In this document: positions 10,515-20,949 of the stretch, piece by piece
How the letters are laid out: each line of letters opens with the position of its first letter
Numbering within the stretch: position 1 is the stretch's first letter
Assembly: GCA_009602735.1 (NCBI GenBank)
Contig: WELA01002639.1
Location: forward strand, 1-29,907
Source: Mesotaenium endlicherianum
Taxonomy: Eukaryota; Streptophyta; Zygnematophyceae; Zygnematales; Mesotaeniaceae
DNA: 29,907 nucleotides
Direction of reading: 5' to 3'
Notes under the pieces: model-generated
Database searches by the model: none
Seen by the model: the letters and a program-made list of their open reading frames with translations, nothing else
What the model was told of the DNA's origin: nothing
Translations under genes and position numbers: made by a program

Positions 10515-12767
10515 CTAGAGCAATGCTAGAGCCGCAAGAACGGCGCAGCCGAGCGCAACTGCGACAGACAAGTGCTGAGGAGCAGCACTTGTGCGTGCAG
10601 TTGCACCCTTGGGGCTCGGACTGGGAGTCACCCCCACCGCGCTACTATTTGTACCCGGAGGGGGGGCGGTGCCACTGCTCACAGGAGACGGAGGAGGGGG
10701 AGGAGACCTAGTCACTCTAGCCGGAGGCGGCGGCGACTTCAGAGCCATCACCACCGGCGGTGGTGGGCTCGCCACTGGGGCCGCAAGTGGCGCTGCCAGC
10801 GGGGACACGACAGGTGGCAAGGCGGGCGGCAACAAGGGCGCCGCATCCGGCAGGGCCGCGGGAGTCGCCACAGGCACAAGAGGGTCGACGGGTATCTGAA
10901 TGAGTGGCGGTGGCGCCGCTTCCGGAGCCAGCGCCGGGGCCTGGACAGGTGGCAAGCTGTCGCTGCCGGTACTTGGAGCAGGCGCAGGAAGAGTGACAGC
11001 TGGCGGGGGTGGGGACGCAGCTGTGGGCTCGGGTGCGGGCGTAACGATCGGCCTGCCAGGAGTGGGGGGGTCGGCAACATTAGTGGGCGGCGTTGGCGCT
11101 GGTGCTGGCGCAGCCACGGGAGGGACAGATGTCTTCACGATGGGCTTCGGGAACGGCGGGACTTGTACAGGCGAAGGAGCGGGAGCCTCTGGCAGGGGAG
11201 GGGGCGGAGGGCTCTTTTTGGAAGGCGGGTGCGGAGGAGGTGGGGAGGCTTCCACAGGCGACTTGGCAGGCGGAGCAGAGGGCTCCTCTGTAGGGGACGG
11301 GGGAGGCTGTTTTCTTGCAGGTGGAGGAGGAGAGGTGTCCTCTGCAGGCGACTCAGTTGGAGAGGGAGAGGGCTCTTCAGACGCCGGAGGAGGAGGTGAA
11401 GACTTGGCAGGGGGAGGTGGCGAAGACTTGGTCAGTGGAGGGGGGCGCTTGGCTGGAGGAGGGGGAGATTTGACAGGCTCCAGAGGACTGGCTGGGGCGA
11501 AGGTAGGAGAAGCAGCGGGGGAGAGAGTGGGCGGTGGTGGCGGGGACCTGCGCTCAACAACAGTAGGAGGATGAGAAGGAGGAGGAGGAGACGGAGGGGG
11601 GTGAGTTGCTGGGGGAGGCGGGGACCGACTCGGCTTGGGGGCTGCAGCAGCAGCAGGCTCGGGCGAAGCTCTGCTAGGACTGGCAGGACTCTTGAGAGGC
11701 CCCGGCGCAGGCGCCCGAGGAGAGGCAGGAGGAGGAGGGGAGCGCTTTGGTGGTGGAGGAGGTGGACTGTGCTGGACCTTGGGGGGAGGAGGGGGCGACT
11801 TCAGGGGCACAGGGGAAGGCTTAACAGTCGGGGCAGAGACAGGGGCAGGCGCAGCAGAGGGGGGAGGGGACTTCTTGACAGGGGCCTCCTCAGGCTGAGG
11901 GGCAGGAGGGGTGCGGACAACAGGGGGGGGGACTGACGGGGAGGTTAGGGGGGCAACAGCAGGCGGCAGGGGCGGGGGGGACCTGCGCTCAACAACAGGC
12001 GAGGGAGAGGGATGAGTTGGCGCGGGAGTTTCATCAGCAGGAGGCGGGACACTGGCAGGACTCGGACCGACAGGAGGCGAGCGAGGAGGAGGAGGAGGAC
12101 GATCAGGCACAGAGGAGGGAGAGACGGGCGCTCTCTTGGGCGCGGGGGGCACGCGAGCCGGGCTCGGGCTGGATCGGGCCCCCGCAGGGAGGGGGGCCGA
12201 TTGGGCAGCAGGAGCGGGGGCTGGGGCGGAGGCTTGGGGCATGGTTGGGGGGGGTATACTATGGCTGCCTCGGGGCCGAGGGGCTGGGCTGCCTGGGCCT
12301 GCAGGAGTATGAGGGCTGGGAAGCTGGGCTGGGGGGCTGGCTTGCGCTACTACTGGGGGAGCAGAGGGGCTCTTGGGCGGCTTAGTGACAGGTGGCGAGC
12401 CAGGCGTGTGGTTCTGGGAGGGGCTGGCTACAGGCGCGGCCGGGGGGGGAGTCTTCGGCCGGGGAGCTGCGGGATGCTGGGGTGGGAGCAGGGGAGCAGG
12501 CCTGCGAAAGGGTGTGCACGCACGCACAAAGGAGGAGGAGAAGGGAACGGTTTCGGGGGGCAGGGGAGGCAAGTCAGCAAGCAAAGTAAGCATCAGCCAG
12601 CGTGCACTTTGTCTGAGGTCCGCTCCCAGCACAGCCAGGCTGGAGACAGCAGGAGCGCAGGCGCACAGATGCAGAGTAGAGGAGGAAGAAGACTCGTGCA
12701 GGCACGCAGATAAAGCTAGAGACTGAAGTCTGACTGACTTTGATTGCTTAGTGAAGGTGAAAGGCAT
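10515..12767 (-). CDS. Hydroxyproline-rich (extensin/AGP-like) GPI-anchored wall protein
   Basis: A single uninterrupted 750-residue frame, unlikely by chance. After an N-terminal ~75 residues, the body to about residue 715 is dominated by Pro, Ser, Ala and Thr. It has extensin-type SPPPP blocks (KSPPPPAKRPPP, KKSPPPPPLPEAPA) and AP/SP/TP runs of the kind O-glycosylated in arabinogalactan proteins. The element VVERRSPPP occurs twice, pointing to internal duplication. The C-terminus (APQHLSVAVALGCAVLAALA, then LL) is small residues followed by a hydrophobic end, the form of a GPI-anchor signal. It is therefore expected at the cell surface or wall. The weak point is the start: the first 40 residues are not a clean signal peptide, so a 5' exon or different start may supply it. 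GC-rich, G-heavy on the plus strand, which creates Gly/Arg-rich shadow frames there. Confidence 0.8.
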   Translation of the reverse strand: MPFTFTKQSKSVRLQSLALSACLHESSSSSTLHLCACAPAVSSLAVLGADLRQSARWLMLTLLADLPPLPPETVPFSSSFVRACTPFRRPAPLLPPQHPAAPRPKTPPPAAPVASPSQNHTPGSPPVTKPPKSPSAPPVVAQASPPAQLPSPHTPAGPGSPAPRPRGSHSIPPPTMPQASAPAPAPAAQSAPLPAGARSSPSPARVPPAPKRAPVSPSSVPDRPPPPPRSPPVGPSPASVPPPADETPAPTHPSPSPVVERRSPPPLPPAVAPLTSPSVPPPVVRTPPAPQPEEAPVKKSPPPSAAPAPVSAPTVKPSPVPLKSPPPPPKVQHSPPPPPPKRSPPPPASPRAPAPGPLKSPASPSRASPEPAAAAAPKPSRSPPPPATHPPPSPPPPSHPPTVVERRSPPPPPTLSPAASPTFAPASPLEPVKSPPPPAKRPPPLTKSSPPPPAKSSPPPPASEEPSPSPTESPAEDTSPPPPARKQPPPSPTEEPSAPPAKSPVEASPPPPHPPSKKSPPPPPLPEAPAPSPVQVPPFPKPIVKTSVPPVAAPAPAPTPPTNVADPPTPGRPIVTPAPEPTAASPPPPAVTLPAPAPSTGSDSLPPVQAPALAPEAAPPPLIQIPVDPLVPVATPAALPDAAPLLPPALPPVVSPLAAPLAAPVASPPPPVVMALKSPPPPARVTRSPPPPPSPVSSGTAPPPGTNSSAVGVTPSPSPKGATARTSAAPQHLSVAVALGCAVLAALALL

Positions 12768-13830
12768 GCTGAAACACCTACGCGACTAAATCAAGCACCT
12801 GACTACCAGTCTGTTCCCATGGAGAGCTCCACCCTGCTGCGTAGACGATACTCCGTCGACACAAAGACCATGATGGACTGCACCGTGTCCCCATGTGAAG
12901 GACCCAGATGACCAAACAACACAAAGATTTTCTCTTACACACACAGACACACAGGTGGGGAGCGAGGAGAGTGCTGTAGGTTCTACCGTTACTGGCAGAT
13001 GTGACGGCAGGAGGGTACAGGGAGGAACAGCATCCGGGGGTGGGGGGAAGAGGGCAAGGGAACGGAGGCGGAGGTGGCCAAGGAACACGACTAAGGCACA
13101 CACACAACTCAGGGCAGTGCCAGGCACACAGCAGCCAGGGAGGGCACGAAAGAGGTACAGAGCACACTCTGCCGCGCGAGGAGACGGGAGCCCCAGAGGC
13201 AGCTCCGGGGGACACACATCAAGCTTTATCACCATCACCATCATCATCATCATCATCAGGGCACACAAGATGCACGCGGGGCAGCTCTGCGAGGGACTCA
13301 CGAGGGGATGGTTGGCGAGGCGACAGGTGCCACTGCTCCCGGGCTTGGGACGGTCGGAGACGGCTGGACACCGGGCGCCGGAGCGCTGGCAGGCGGGGGG
13401 GACTCTGGGATCGGAATGATTCTGCAGAGCACAGCAGCAGGTAGATTCCTCCGTCAGTCATCCAGCTCTGTTTGAGCCAACTCTGTGCACATGACCTTGC
13501 TCACAAAGAAGCTGATAGACACACATGCACATGCAGAGACACGCACAGGAACATACACACAGACGCACAGGGGTGCACATGCACCGTACATGTCACACGT
13601 TCTGATGCAGACATCTGGCGGAAGCAGCTTATCATGAGACTCAAGAGGGCCTACCAATCTCGCGAAAGAGTCCCAAGCCTAAGACATCAATTGAAAGGAG
13701 AAGTCGAGAACAGAGGGAGGAGGACGTAGTGCCAGGAGGCCCCCAGCCAAGTTGTGTGCCCCTCCATGAAACGAGGGAACTGACCAAGCCTGCAACCATC
13801 CATCCCACTGGCGCCACAGAGGGGCCCTAC
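12768..13830. other. Spacer between esterase end and proline-rich gene start
   Basis: Both flanking genes are on the minus strand, so this should hold the 5' region of the proline-rich gene and the 3' region of the esterase gene. Open frames here are low complexity and lack support. One of them could in principle hold a signal-peptide exon for the proline-rich gene, but I found no convincing donor/acceptor pair. Confidence 0.45.
13231..13258 (+). repeat. ATC trinucleotide repeat
   Basis: Run of caccatcacc followed by about six cat/atc units in the spacer between two minus-strand genes. Confidence 0.8.
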
Positions 13831-16800
13831 CTAGCCTGATGCGTCCCCCCTCCCCTCCCCCCCCAATCTGCAGCACATGACAATCATGCAAGAGCCCCTA
13901 CCAAGCTCCGTCTTTGACAGGCAGGCGGTCTGGCGGGGCTTGAAAGAAGCAAAATTGCATGCAGGCATGCAGGCCAGGCAGGCAGGCAGGCTGCAGGTAG
14001 GCAGGCAGGCAGGAAGGACGCACGCTTGGGCTTTGCTGAAGGCCAGTAGCGGCTTGGCCTGGGGCGCCATGCAGCTGGCCCACGCGCTGTACCCGCCGGC
14101 CGAGAGGTGCAGGTACTGGTACGTGTCCTGCTCATCATCGCGCGTGAGTGACAGACAGACAGGACGCAGCAGCACCAGCTCACGTCCATCAGGAGGCGCG
14201 CACGCTACCGTCGATGCATGAGATCGTCGCTCTCTGTTGAAAGCGAAAAGACGCCGCAGCTTGACATAAGCACGGCGTGGCCACCTTCCTGTGTTCCATT
14301 GCTGGTACTTGAGGAGGAGAACTGGACTTGCTCCTATCAAGCTCCTATCTCCGTAGGACTGCCACGTGGCTAACCAGGGTGCCAGCACATACACCTAAGG
14401 CTCCGCGAGAGATCACAACCTAAGTTGGAGCCCCTGCTCCGCCCTTCTGGGAAAATTGCAGTTCCAACTCTGGGGGCAGACAGAGCACGCTGGACGACAT
14501 TAAACTGCACTAGGGAAAGAAACGTTCTGCCACCAGTCGGCCAGCAGAGCCTGCACCCTCTTTGCACCTGAAGGTGCGAGTGAACGGAGGGCAAGGCAAG
14601 GCATATTCGGTGCCAGCGTCATGGCATCACTTTCAACCAAGCTTCAAGATCTGAGTCACTGGAAACATGCTAACTTCCCAAGACGCAAAGCTTGACAGGG
14701 GGGGGCAAACGCAATAGAACGTGACCGATACCTGTATGTACAAGGTCTCGTTCATGACGCCGGCCGCTGACAGGAACGCGCTGCTGCAGTCCAGGAAGCG
14801 CACGAAGCCCCCTGCAAGACATCACCACGCCCACCCACACACGCGCACGCACGCACACGCACGCACACACCCCTTGCATCAGCAAGGCCGCCCCGCTACC
14901 AGAAGCAACTCCACGAGGACGAGAGCGAGGGCACGTGCATCACACGGCTGTGTAGGCTGGCCCGCCCTCGCCTTCTTCCATCGAGAGCACTGCACGTGTT
15001 TTTCCCAGGGTGACGCCAACAGCCCAGGTAGAAGAGGCTTCGGGACCGCCAACCCGCCCAGAACAAAGAGCGGGAGCATAGCCCGAGAGCCGGCGATGGA
15101 TGGGAAGGATGCAAGCAGATGCTCATATCATTTAGCTCTATGCATCCAGAGCTCAGGCAAAGCCAGAGTAGCCAGTCACCAGGCAGGCTCCCCGTGTTGT
15201 GCACGAGCACAACCCATGCTAGGCGAATAGATGCGTGCGTGCGAGCTCTCACCATCGTCGAGAGACTGCAGTGCCGCGTTGACCTCGCCGTACGCCGTCT
15301 GCGGGATGTTCCCTCCCGTGGGGAAACTCTGCGCACGCCACGTGGCACGGGCAGCAGAGAGAGAGAGAGAGAGTCACGTGGGCGTTTGCCGGTACCGACA
15401 CACCGACAGGGAGTTACGGTGGGCAGGACGAAAAAGAGGGTGGGTGCTAGTTGACAGTTGGTGGTTTGATAGTCCCATGCACCACCATGCACGCAGCAAG
15501 TAGTGGGCAGAGGCACTCTGACGCACTCGCCGACGGCAAAGTACGAGCAAGAGGGAGCATGAAGCCGAGAAGAGAGCAGGGCTTTGTAGAGAAGAGGGAA
15601 GGGGAAGGGGGGGGCGGNNNNNNNNNNNNNNNNNNNNNNNNNNNNNNNNNNNNNNNNNNNNNNNNNNNNNNNNNNNNNNNNNNNNNNNNNNNNNNNNNNN
15701 NNNNNNNNNNNNNNNNNNNNNNNNNNNNNNNNNCGGGGGGCTTCTCTGCGTGCAGGGAGGGGAGGGGGGGCGTACCTCGGGAAGGAGGCCGACGAGCAGA
15801 ACCGCCGTGTTTGGGCGCGTGCTTCTGATCAGCTGCACCAGCCCTGTCACCTGCGTGCGGGCGCGGTTCCAGCTGTCAGTGCGTGGTTCGACCGTGGAGG
15901 GCTTCAGGTCTTGCTTATGCATCGTCGGCCAGTCAGGCATAGCATGGAAATGGAGATCGGGTCACCGTCAATTGGCGCGATACTGCTCCTCCTACTCCTT
16001 GTTTGCGATTTGGAGTCATGTGGTGCCATAGCAGGCAAAGTACCGAGAAGGCAGTGTGAGGTGGGGGCACACACCTGGGAGGCGACGCTGGAAGGCGAGT
16101 CGTTGCCGAGAATGTCGTTGATGCCGATGCAGATCACGGCAACGCGGGCCAGCATGGTGCTCGGCAGCTCGCCATTCTGCACGACACGTAGCATGTGGCA
16201 TGTGGCTCCGATCGTCAGAACGGGTACCGACTGCCGGATGGTCCAGCAGGTGCTCTCACCCTTGCGTCTGCTATACTACAAGAAAGTGCCAACAGGGCAA
16301 CTCCTCACATTTGCAGATCGCAAGCGTGTGTCGGCATCTTTTGCTCCTGGCAGGATCACGCGGCAAGCGGCAGAGGAGAACGCAAAGAGCAAAAATAAAA
16401 AAGCAGAGAGAGGCGAGGGATCGGCGGAAAAGCAAGACTCACGAGTATGCGCCAGCGGAGATGCCGCACTTTGTCGCCGGCTATGCCAAACTCAAACGCG
16501 GATCCGCCGAGAGAGCCCACAAAGGGCGCGTACACGGCGCTGCACAGACAGACACACCACAGCCGAGGTGAGTGGCATGCCAGAGTATCGTGGTAGAGTA
16601 ATCACTCTGGCACAGTTTCACGACTTTGCAATGCACCCAGTCCCCTTTGTGTGGCTCCAGCTACTCGGAGAGCCCCGCCCAGAGATTGCGCAGCTAGGAG
16701 GAGTCTGCATCACTAGTCACTCCAAATCTCACAAGTGCACCAGTGCTTCCAAGAATAGTAAAGGGAGGGCACACAGGCGTAGCCCAGGCAAAAGGGACGG

Positions 16801-17696
16801 CCTTCGAGAGAAGAGCATGTTTTGCATTCAAGGTCATCAGAACCAGACATGGCCAGCATCCCTCCCCTCCCTCTCCCTCTCTTTCTCCTACTACCCGGCA
16901 GTTCAATCCTCCCAGGGTGAACAGCATGCCATATACCCCACCCTCTCCCCAACCTCAATGCTTCACAGACCAGGCCTTGGCGGTGCAGCAGTGAAAACTT
17001 ACTCGACTGCTCCATACAGATGGAGAGGCCTTCCCATGAACGTTCCGGCCCAGCCCTGCACGCCATTTTCTCACTCGTTAAAGCCTAGGCAACGTCTGAC
17101 AACAAAGCTTGAGATAAAAAGGGTCCTAACATTCTCCTGCAGATGAGCTGCCAGCGTAAGAAATACCCCCCCCTCTTCAAATCCAGGCGTTGCCCTTTCT
17201 TTTCAACTGGAGCCAGATGTCAAGCTTCAGGCTTCAGGCTTCTGGCTTCGACATGCTACAGCCCGGCGATCCTGAACATGATGTAAAGCACCGTGGTGCA
17301 CCACTGCAAGCAGTAATGCTCTATGCTCACTTTTGCTGTTGCTTCTGTAGAAGCATAGCGTAAAGAACCTTCCTCCATTGTACGCACCTCGGTCAGAGAG
17401 TCGCCAAAGAACACGACGTCCACCTCACTCACGGATGCTGCCTTTGCAACATAGCCATCATGGAGCGTCTTCCATGCAGCTAGAGCTTTTGGTGCAGCAG
17501 GGTAAGCATCTGCTGCAGCTTGTTGGAGTCTTCTTCCCGCTCGGAGGTTGTAAGTGCTGCTTTCTAACCCACTAATACTGTCAACGCCTGTCCCAGTAGC
17601 AGGCTGTCTTCTCCCTCCTTGTATGCTTACTGATGAACATGGGCTTACAATAATCGCGAGCATAGAAACATAACATAAGACAATGGAACGGAACAT
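13831..17696 (-). CDS. Secreted SGNH/GDSL esterase, PAF-acetylhydrolase-like, eight exons
   Basis: Proposed minus-strand exons are 17696-17388, 17055-17003, 16539-16443, 16176-16075, 15850-15776, 15328-15253, 14811-14732 and 14127-13831. All are GT-AG and join in phase to 362 residues. The start at 17696 is chosen because MFRSIVLCYVSMLAIIVSPC is a good signal peptide; the frame is open 55 codons further upstream. Block I is VDVVFFGDSLTE (catalytic Ser100), block II GIAGDKVRHLRWR (139-143), block III ICIGINDI (Asn173), then TRPNTAVLLVGLLP as in PAF-acetylhydrolase 1B catalytic subunits. Block V reads DTYQYLHLSAGGYSAWA: His271 is present, but the Asp expected three residues before it is Gln268. 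If real, the triad lacks its acid. Likely extracellular; the substrate (an acyl or acetyl ester) cannot be told. The last ~75 residues are Cys/Pro/Ala-rich, derive from a GGCA repeat and may be intron or UTR. Confidence 0.8.
13975..14017 (+). repeat. GGCA tetranucleotide repeat at esterase C-terminus
   Basis: Tandem aggcaggcaggc units. In the esterase frame they read as Cys/Pro/Ala-rich sequence, which casts doubt on that part being coding. Confidence 0.75.
14826..14872 (+). repeat. CA/CGCA microsatellite in esterase intron
   Basis: cacacgcgcacgcacgcaca-type repeat just outside the exon starting at 14811, within the intron. Confidence 0.7.
15356..15374 (+). repeat. GA dinucleotide repeat
   Basis: Short perfect gagaga run in the fifth intron of the esterase gene. 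Confidence 0.7.
15618..15733. other. Assembly gap (N run)
   Basis: 116 undetermined bases flanked by G-rich sequence. It falls in the esterase intron between exons ending at 15776 and starting at 15328, which join in phase without it, so no exon need be missing. Confidence 0.95.
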
Positions 17697-19679
17697 GATG
17701 ACCACAGTTGCCTGCAACATAACGAATGCAAGGTCAAAAGCAACCCCAAGAAAAAAGTAGAAACCACGCCTTGCAAGGATAAGTTTGATTTTGAGTGCGA
17801 TGTTGCAGAGGTGCGTAAAGAAGCTCAGCAAGTCCTTAAGAACACGGTACAGGTAATGCATGTATGTCGAGCATTACTTCTACACGTGTGGATGCACATA
17901 GCTGCCCTCTGACCACGTCTTGTGATTGCAAGGGTTCTATCTGATTGACCACTCATCTTAATCTCTAAATCGATAGGCGTTGCTGCCGGGTAGAATATGC
18001 AAAAGTATCAACGATGACAATGCCAAAGAGGTGAAACAGGAATCATACCCGCTATTTCACTGCTTGAGCAGACTTGGCCTGTCCTATGTGGCTCCTCAGT
18101 ATCTCATTTGAGATTAAAAAAGCTGCCGTACTCGGAATTGACACTACAACATTTCAGCTTGTCTGCAAAAGAAAATGACTCCAACTAGATGCAGAGGAGA
18201 ACTCCTTAGTATGATCAGGATTCAGCTACAGAGTCGAAGGGGCCGTTGGTTGGGACACCCTAACATTCAGCAAGTTCCTGATCACAGACGGTGCATACAC
18301 GCTGCCCTGCCTCCATGCAAAACAACGAAAGCACCGCCTCGCAACGTCTTCTCGCAGAGGTTGACCCGCACATGTTCTGCACTAACGGCCAGAGTGTAGA
18401 TCCTAAGCTCTTTTTGAAAATCGTTGCTTCGCGCGGAACGGGGAGAAAGTGGAGGTGATGGTGGGGCAGGTTCCAGCAGCTGGTTTTAATCAAACGGTGA
18501 TAACGTCAAAACTCATGCCAAATTTAACCCTTGTGAGATCTTTTCACCTCCAACACGTCTGAGGATGACGGTGAGGCATATGCCAACCTGAAAATTGACT
18601 TCTGACGATAAATGTTTCTCAAAATCTTAGACGTGTTTATATTTCTGCCCCCATAAACGATTAATAGCTATACAGATATAAATATATTTTGGCATTTTTT
18701 AGATGGAAAGATTTTGGCAATTAAACTAAAATGGCCTCATATTTAATTTTCCTCCAAAAACGAGATCTGCCAGCTGCGTCATGTTGCCCCGTTAAGACCT
18801 AGACGTTTCATGTGAAAGTAAAAAGCCTCCATAACCGAGTCCGCATCAGACGCAGGAGAGGAGTTTCTCGCAGGTCAGTTTCGAGATTTTCAGAGCGACC
18901 TGTAGGCGATGCTCAACAGCTATTAACGGGCTTTTCCCAGCTTTTCCACCTGTTTCCACCCGTCCACATCCTCCACACAGCCTATTGTCGGCAGGGACCG
19001 GCAAGTATTGCATCTTCTTTGCCGTTAACATGATGGGCCATGAGGATAAGGTGGGCACTGGTTGGCACTGATGGGCATTGGGCACTGAGCCCTGGGTGGC
19101 CCTGCTGGTGGAAAAGCAGGATAAAGGGACAAAGCAAATAAAAAGCAGGGCAATGCGGATTGCTTCCACCTGTCGGTAGGATCTCTGTGTGCAGAATCTC
19201 TCTCAAGCTATTTCCGACCAATTCCGACTGATTCCCTGCAAAGTGCCGAGTCCCGACTCCCGAGCAGCCGAGCTATTGTCGAGTTTGACCAAGTGCTCCC
19301 AAAGTCAATCGACTGGAGATCTTGTCAAGACACGGATAGATGTGGATAGATGTGGACTGATGTGGACGGATCCACTTCCGATGCTTCTCCTTTGACTACG
19401 GAGTCCGCGCCATTTTCTCAAGTAAAGCAGGATACACGTAGTAGATCATATTAATCGACGAGAGTGTTTTCGCAGCCGACATGTAGCAAACATATGGCAA
19501 TTTTCGGGGTTGTTTTGACCAGATTTGGACCCAGGCCTCGAAAAGGAGGCTTACGCTCAGCTGCTTTCGGATCGAGTCTCGACAGCCCTCCCAAATAGAG
19601 CGCCCGCGGCCCTTTATATGCCTCAAATTTCAATATATGTGGGGAAAGAATTTTGAGAACAAAAGTGGGCAGGAGTTGG
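17697..19679. other. Upstream region of the esterase gene and flank of copy B
   Basis: Expected to contain the esterase promoter. 18600-18760 is distinctly AT-rich (tatacagatataaatatatt). 19038-19110 has degenerate gggcactg units and 19332-19372 has degenerate gatagatgtgga units. No transposon edge was seen before 19680, and no gene is well supported apart from a weak small frame at 18846-19169. Confidence 0.45.
18846..19169 (-). CDS. Possible small secreted protein (weak)
   Basis: A 107-codon minus-strand frame starts with MEAIRIALLFICFVPLSCFS, which looks like a signal peptide. The rest is unrecognised, with a few cysteines (RLCGGCGRV). Part of it overlaps degenerate gggcactg repeats. There is no homology I recognise and no splice context. 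It could well be a chance frame. Confidence 0.2.
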   Translation of the reverse strand: MEAIRIALLFICFVPLSCFSTSRATQGSVPNAHQCQPVPTLSSWPIMLTAKKMQYLPVPADNRLCGGCGRVETGGKAGKSPLIAVEHRLQVALKISKLTCEKLLSCV

Positions 19680-20949
19680 TGTCGCGATTGCTATCCACTT
19701 GACGGTGCCGCACGCACTGCGCAAGCCACGGCCGCCCAGGTACGGGAAGTCAGCGTTGACTCATCGACCAAAGGACCGAGTTATCTCAGTCAGCGGTCAT
19801 GTAAAAGTTGTTATCACTGTCAAAGTGGTCACGACACGTCAAACCCACACCCAGGGATGGATGGGCATTTGGACGGAGTAGTCAGCCGAAAGGCTAGGGG
19901 TATGGAACCAGCAATGAGCCAGCCCAGCAAGTGCCAAGAAAGGTACTGATCAATTGGCTATCTAAGCCAAATACAGCAAAGATGTTGCAGAGGCGCTCTG
20001 TGCCACCTCGGCCAAGACCCTCAGGTGACTAGTCACGGCTTGAGCGTTCATCTTAAACGTTGCCAGCCAGCCACATAGGTGTGATTGTCAGCTGAAAGGC
20101 TAAGCGGTCACGCGCAAGAATCCCAAGGCATGTATGCATGCTGAATGACAACTCCTAAGCTGTGTGAGAGATGCTAGGTAAGGACGGCATGCAAGCTAAG
20201 TACTTTGACAAAGCACTGGCATTCTCAAGAGAGGATAATGTGTGGTGCCTGTGAAAGGCACGAGTCCTGCCTGAAGCTGCCTCATTCTTGCTCGCATCGT
20301 TGTCAAAGGAAGCTGAAGGAGCAGAAGGAGCGCGAAGAAGAAGAAGTTCCCAAGGCCATAGAAGAGCCGAGACGCCACGCTTCTGCCGACGCTGGAAGAT
20401 TTCTTCCTAAGTGTATCATAGAAGGTTAGACCTCAGGAGTTCCCAAGGGAGGATCTCGCTGGAAGAAGTAGAAAACTGCAGAATAGAATTTGTTAGGAGA
20501 TTAGCACAGAGTTGGGTCAAACGCCACAAGCGTGCGAGGGTCACTTAAAATGGTGAGTGCTGTGTTAGTTCCTAAGTTCTCAGAAGTCTCAATTGTTGAA
20601 TTGCTGATAGCAAGAGTAGTCTTAACAAGTAAAGCTCTCAGTGAAGAACTGAGTGAGCCCAGCTGAGCAGTGAAGAGCTGTTAAGGCGCGGTGTTGAGTG
20701 AAGAGCTCAGACCAGGCTAGCATAGATGTGCAGTTTCAGAGTTTTGTATAAGCTGTGATTTGTGAAAGCTAAGCAAAAGCCTTGAAGGGCGATCTTCTCT
20801 GAATTTGGCATTGCCTGCTAAGCTGCTTAGACGTGATTTCTGCAAACTACCAACTTGTTCATTCTGTAAACCCTCAACTTGGGCGAAAGCTTGTGTGAAA
20901 GTAAGACGCTTCTGTTCTACTTCTGAGAACTTGGGTTGATTGGTTGTAT
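19680..20949 (+). mobile_element. LTR plus leader of copy B
   Basis: Begins TGTCGCGA at 19680, the same tip as copy A at 2265, and aligns with it to the gag ATG except for a ~100-base deletion near 20935. The upstream five bases (19675-19679, gttgg) are the candidate target-site half. No 3' LTR is present to define the LTR end. Confidence 0.6.
20245..20261 (+). other. Small conserved hairpin in the copy B LTR/leader
   Basis: Same GTGCCT/AGGCAC inverted repeat and loop as at 1695-1711 in copy A, in a region where the copies otherwise differ. Confidence 0.35.

Noticed and set aside
10572..11936. Long Gly/Arg-rich frames on the plus strand
   Set aside because: They are the antisense shadow of the proline-rich gene; its continuous 750-codon frame with an anchor tail is the better reading.
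15374..15940. Frames spanning the N run on both strands
   Set aside because: The N run carries no stop codons by definition. The esterase exon at 15776-15850 explains the coding signal on the minus strand.
17697..17861. Upstream extension of the esterase start to 17861
   Set aside because: The frame is open, but the extension buries the clean signal peptide that starts at 17696.
20205..20429. Small leader ORF starting CGACERHESC in copy B with a counterpart CGACERHKSC in copy A
   Set aside because: The first residues match, but the reading frame is not kept after later indels, so coding is not supported; the similarity follows from the shared LTR/leader DNA.
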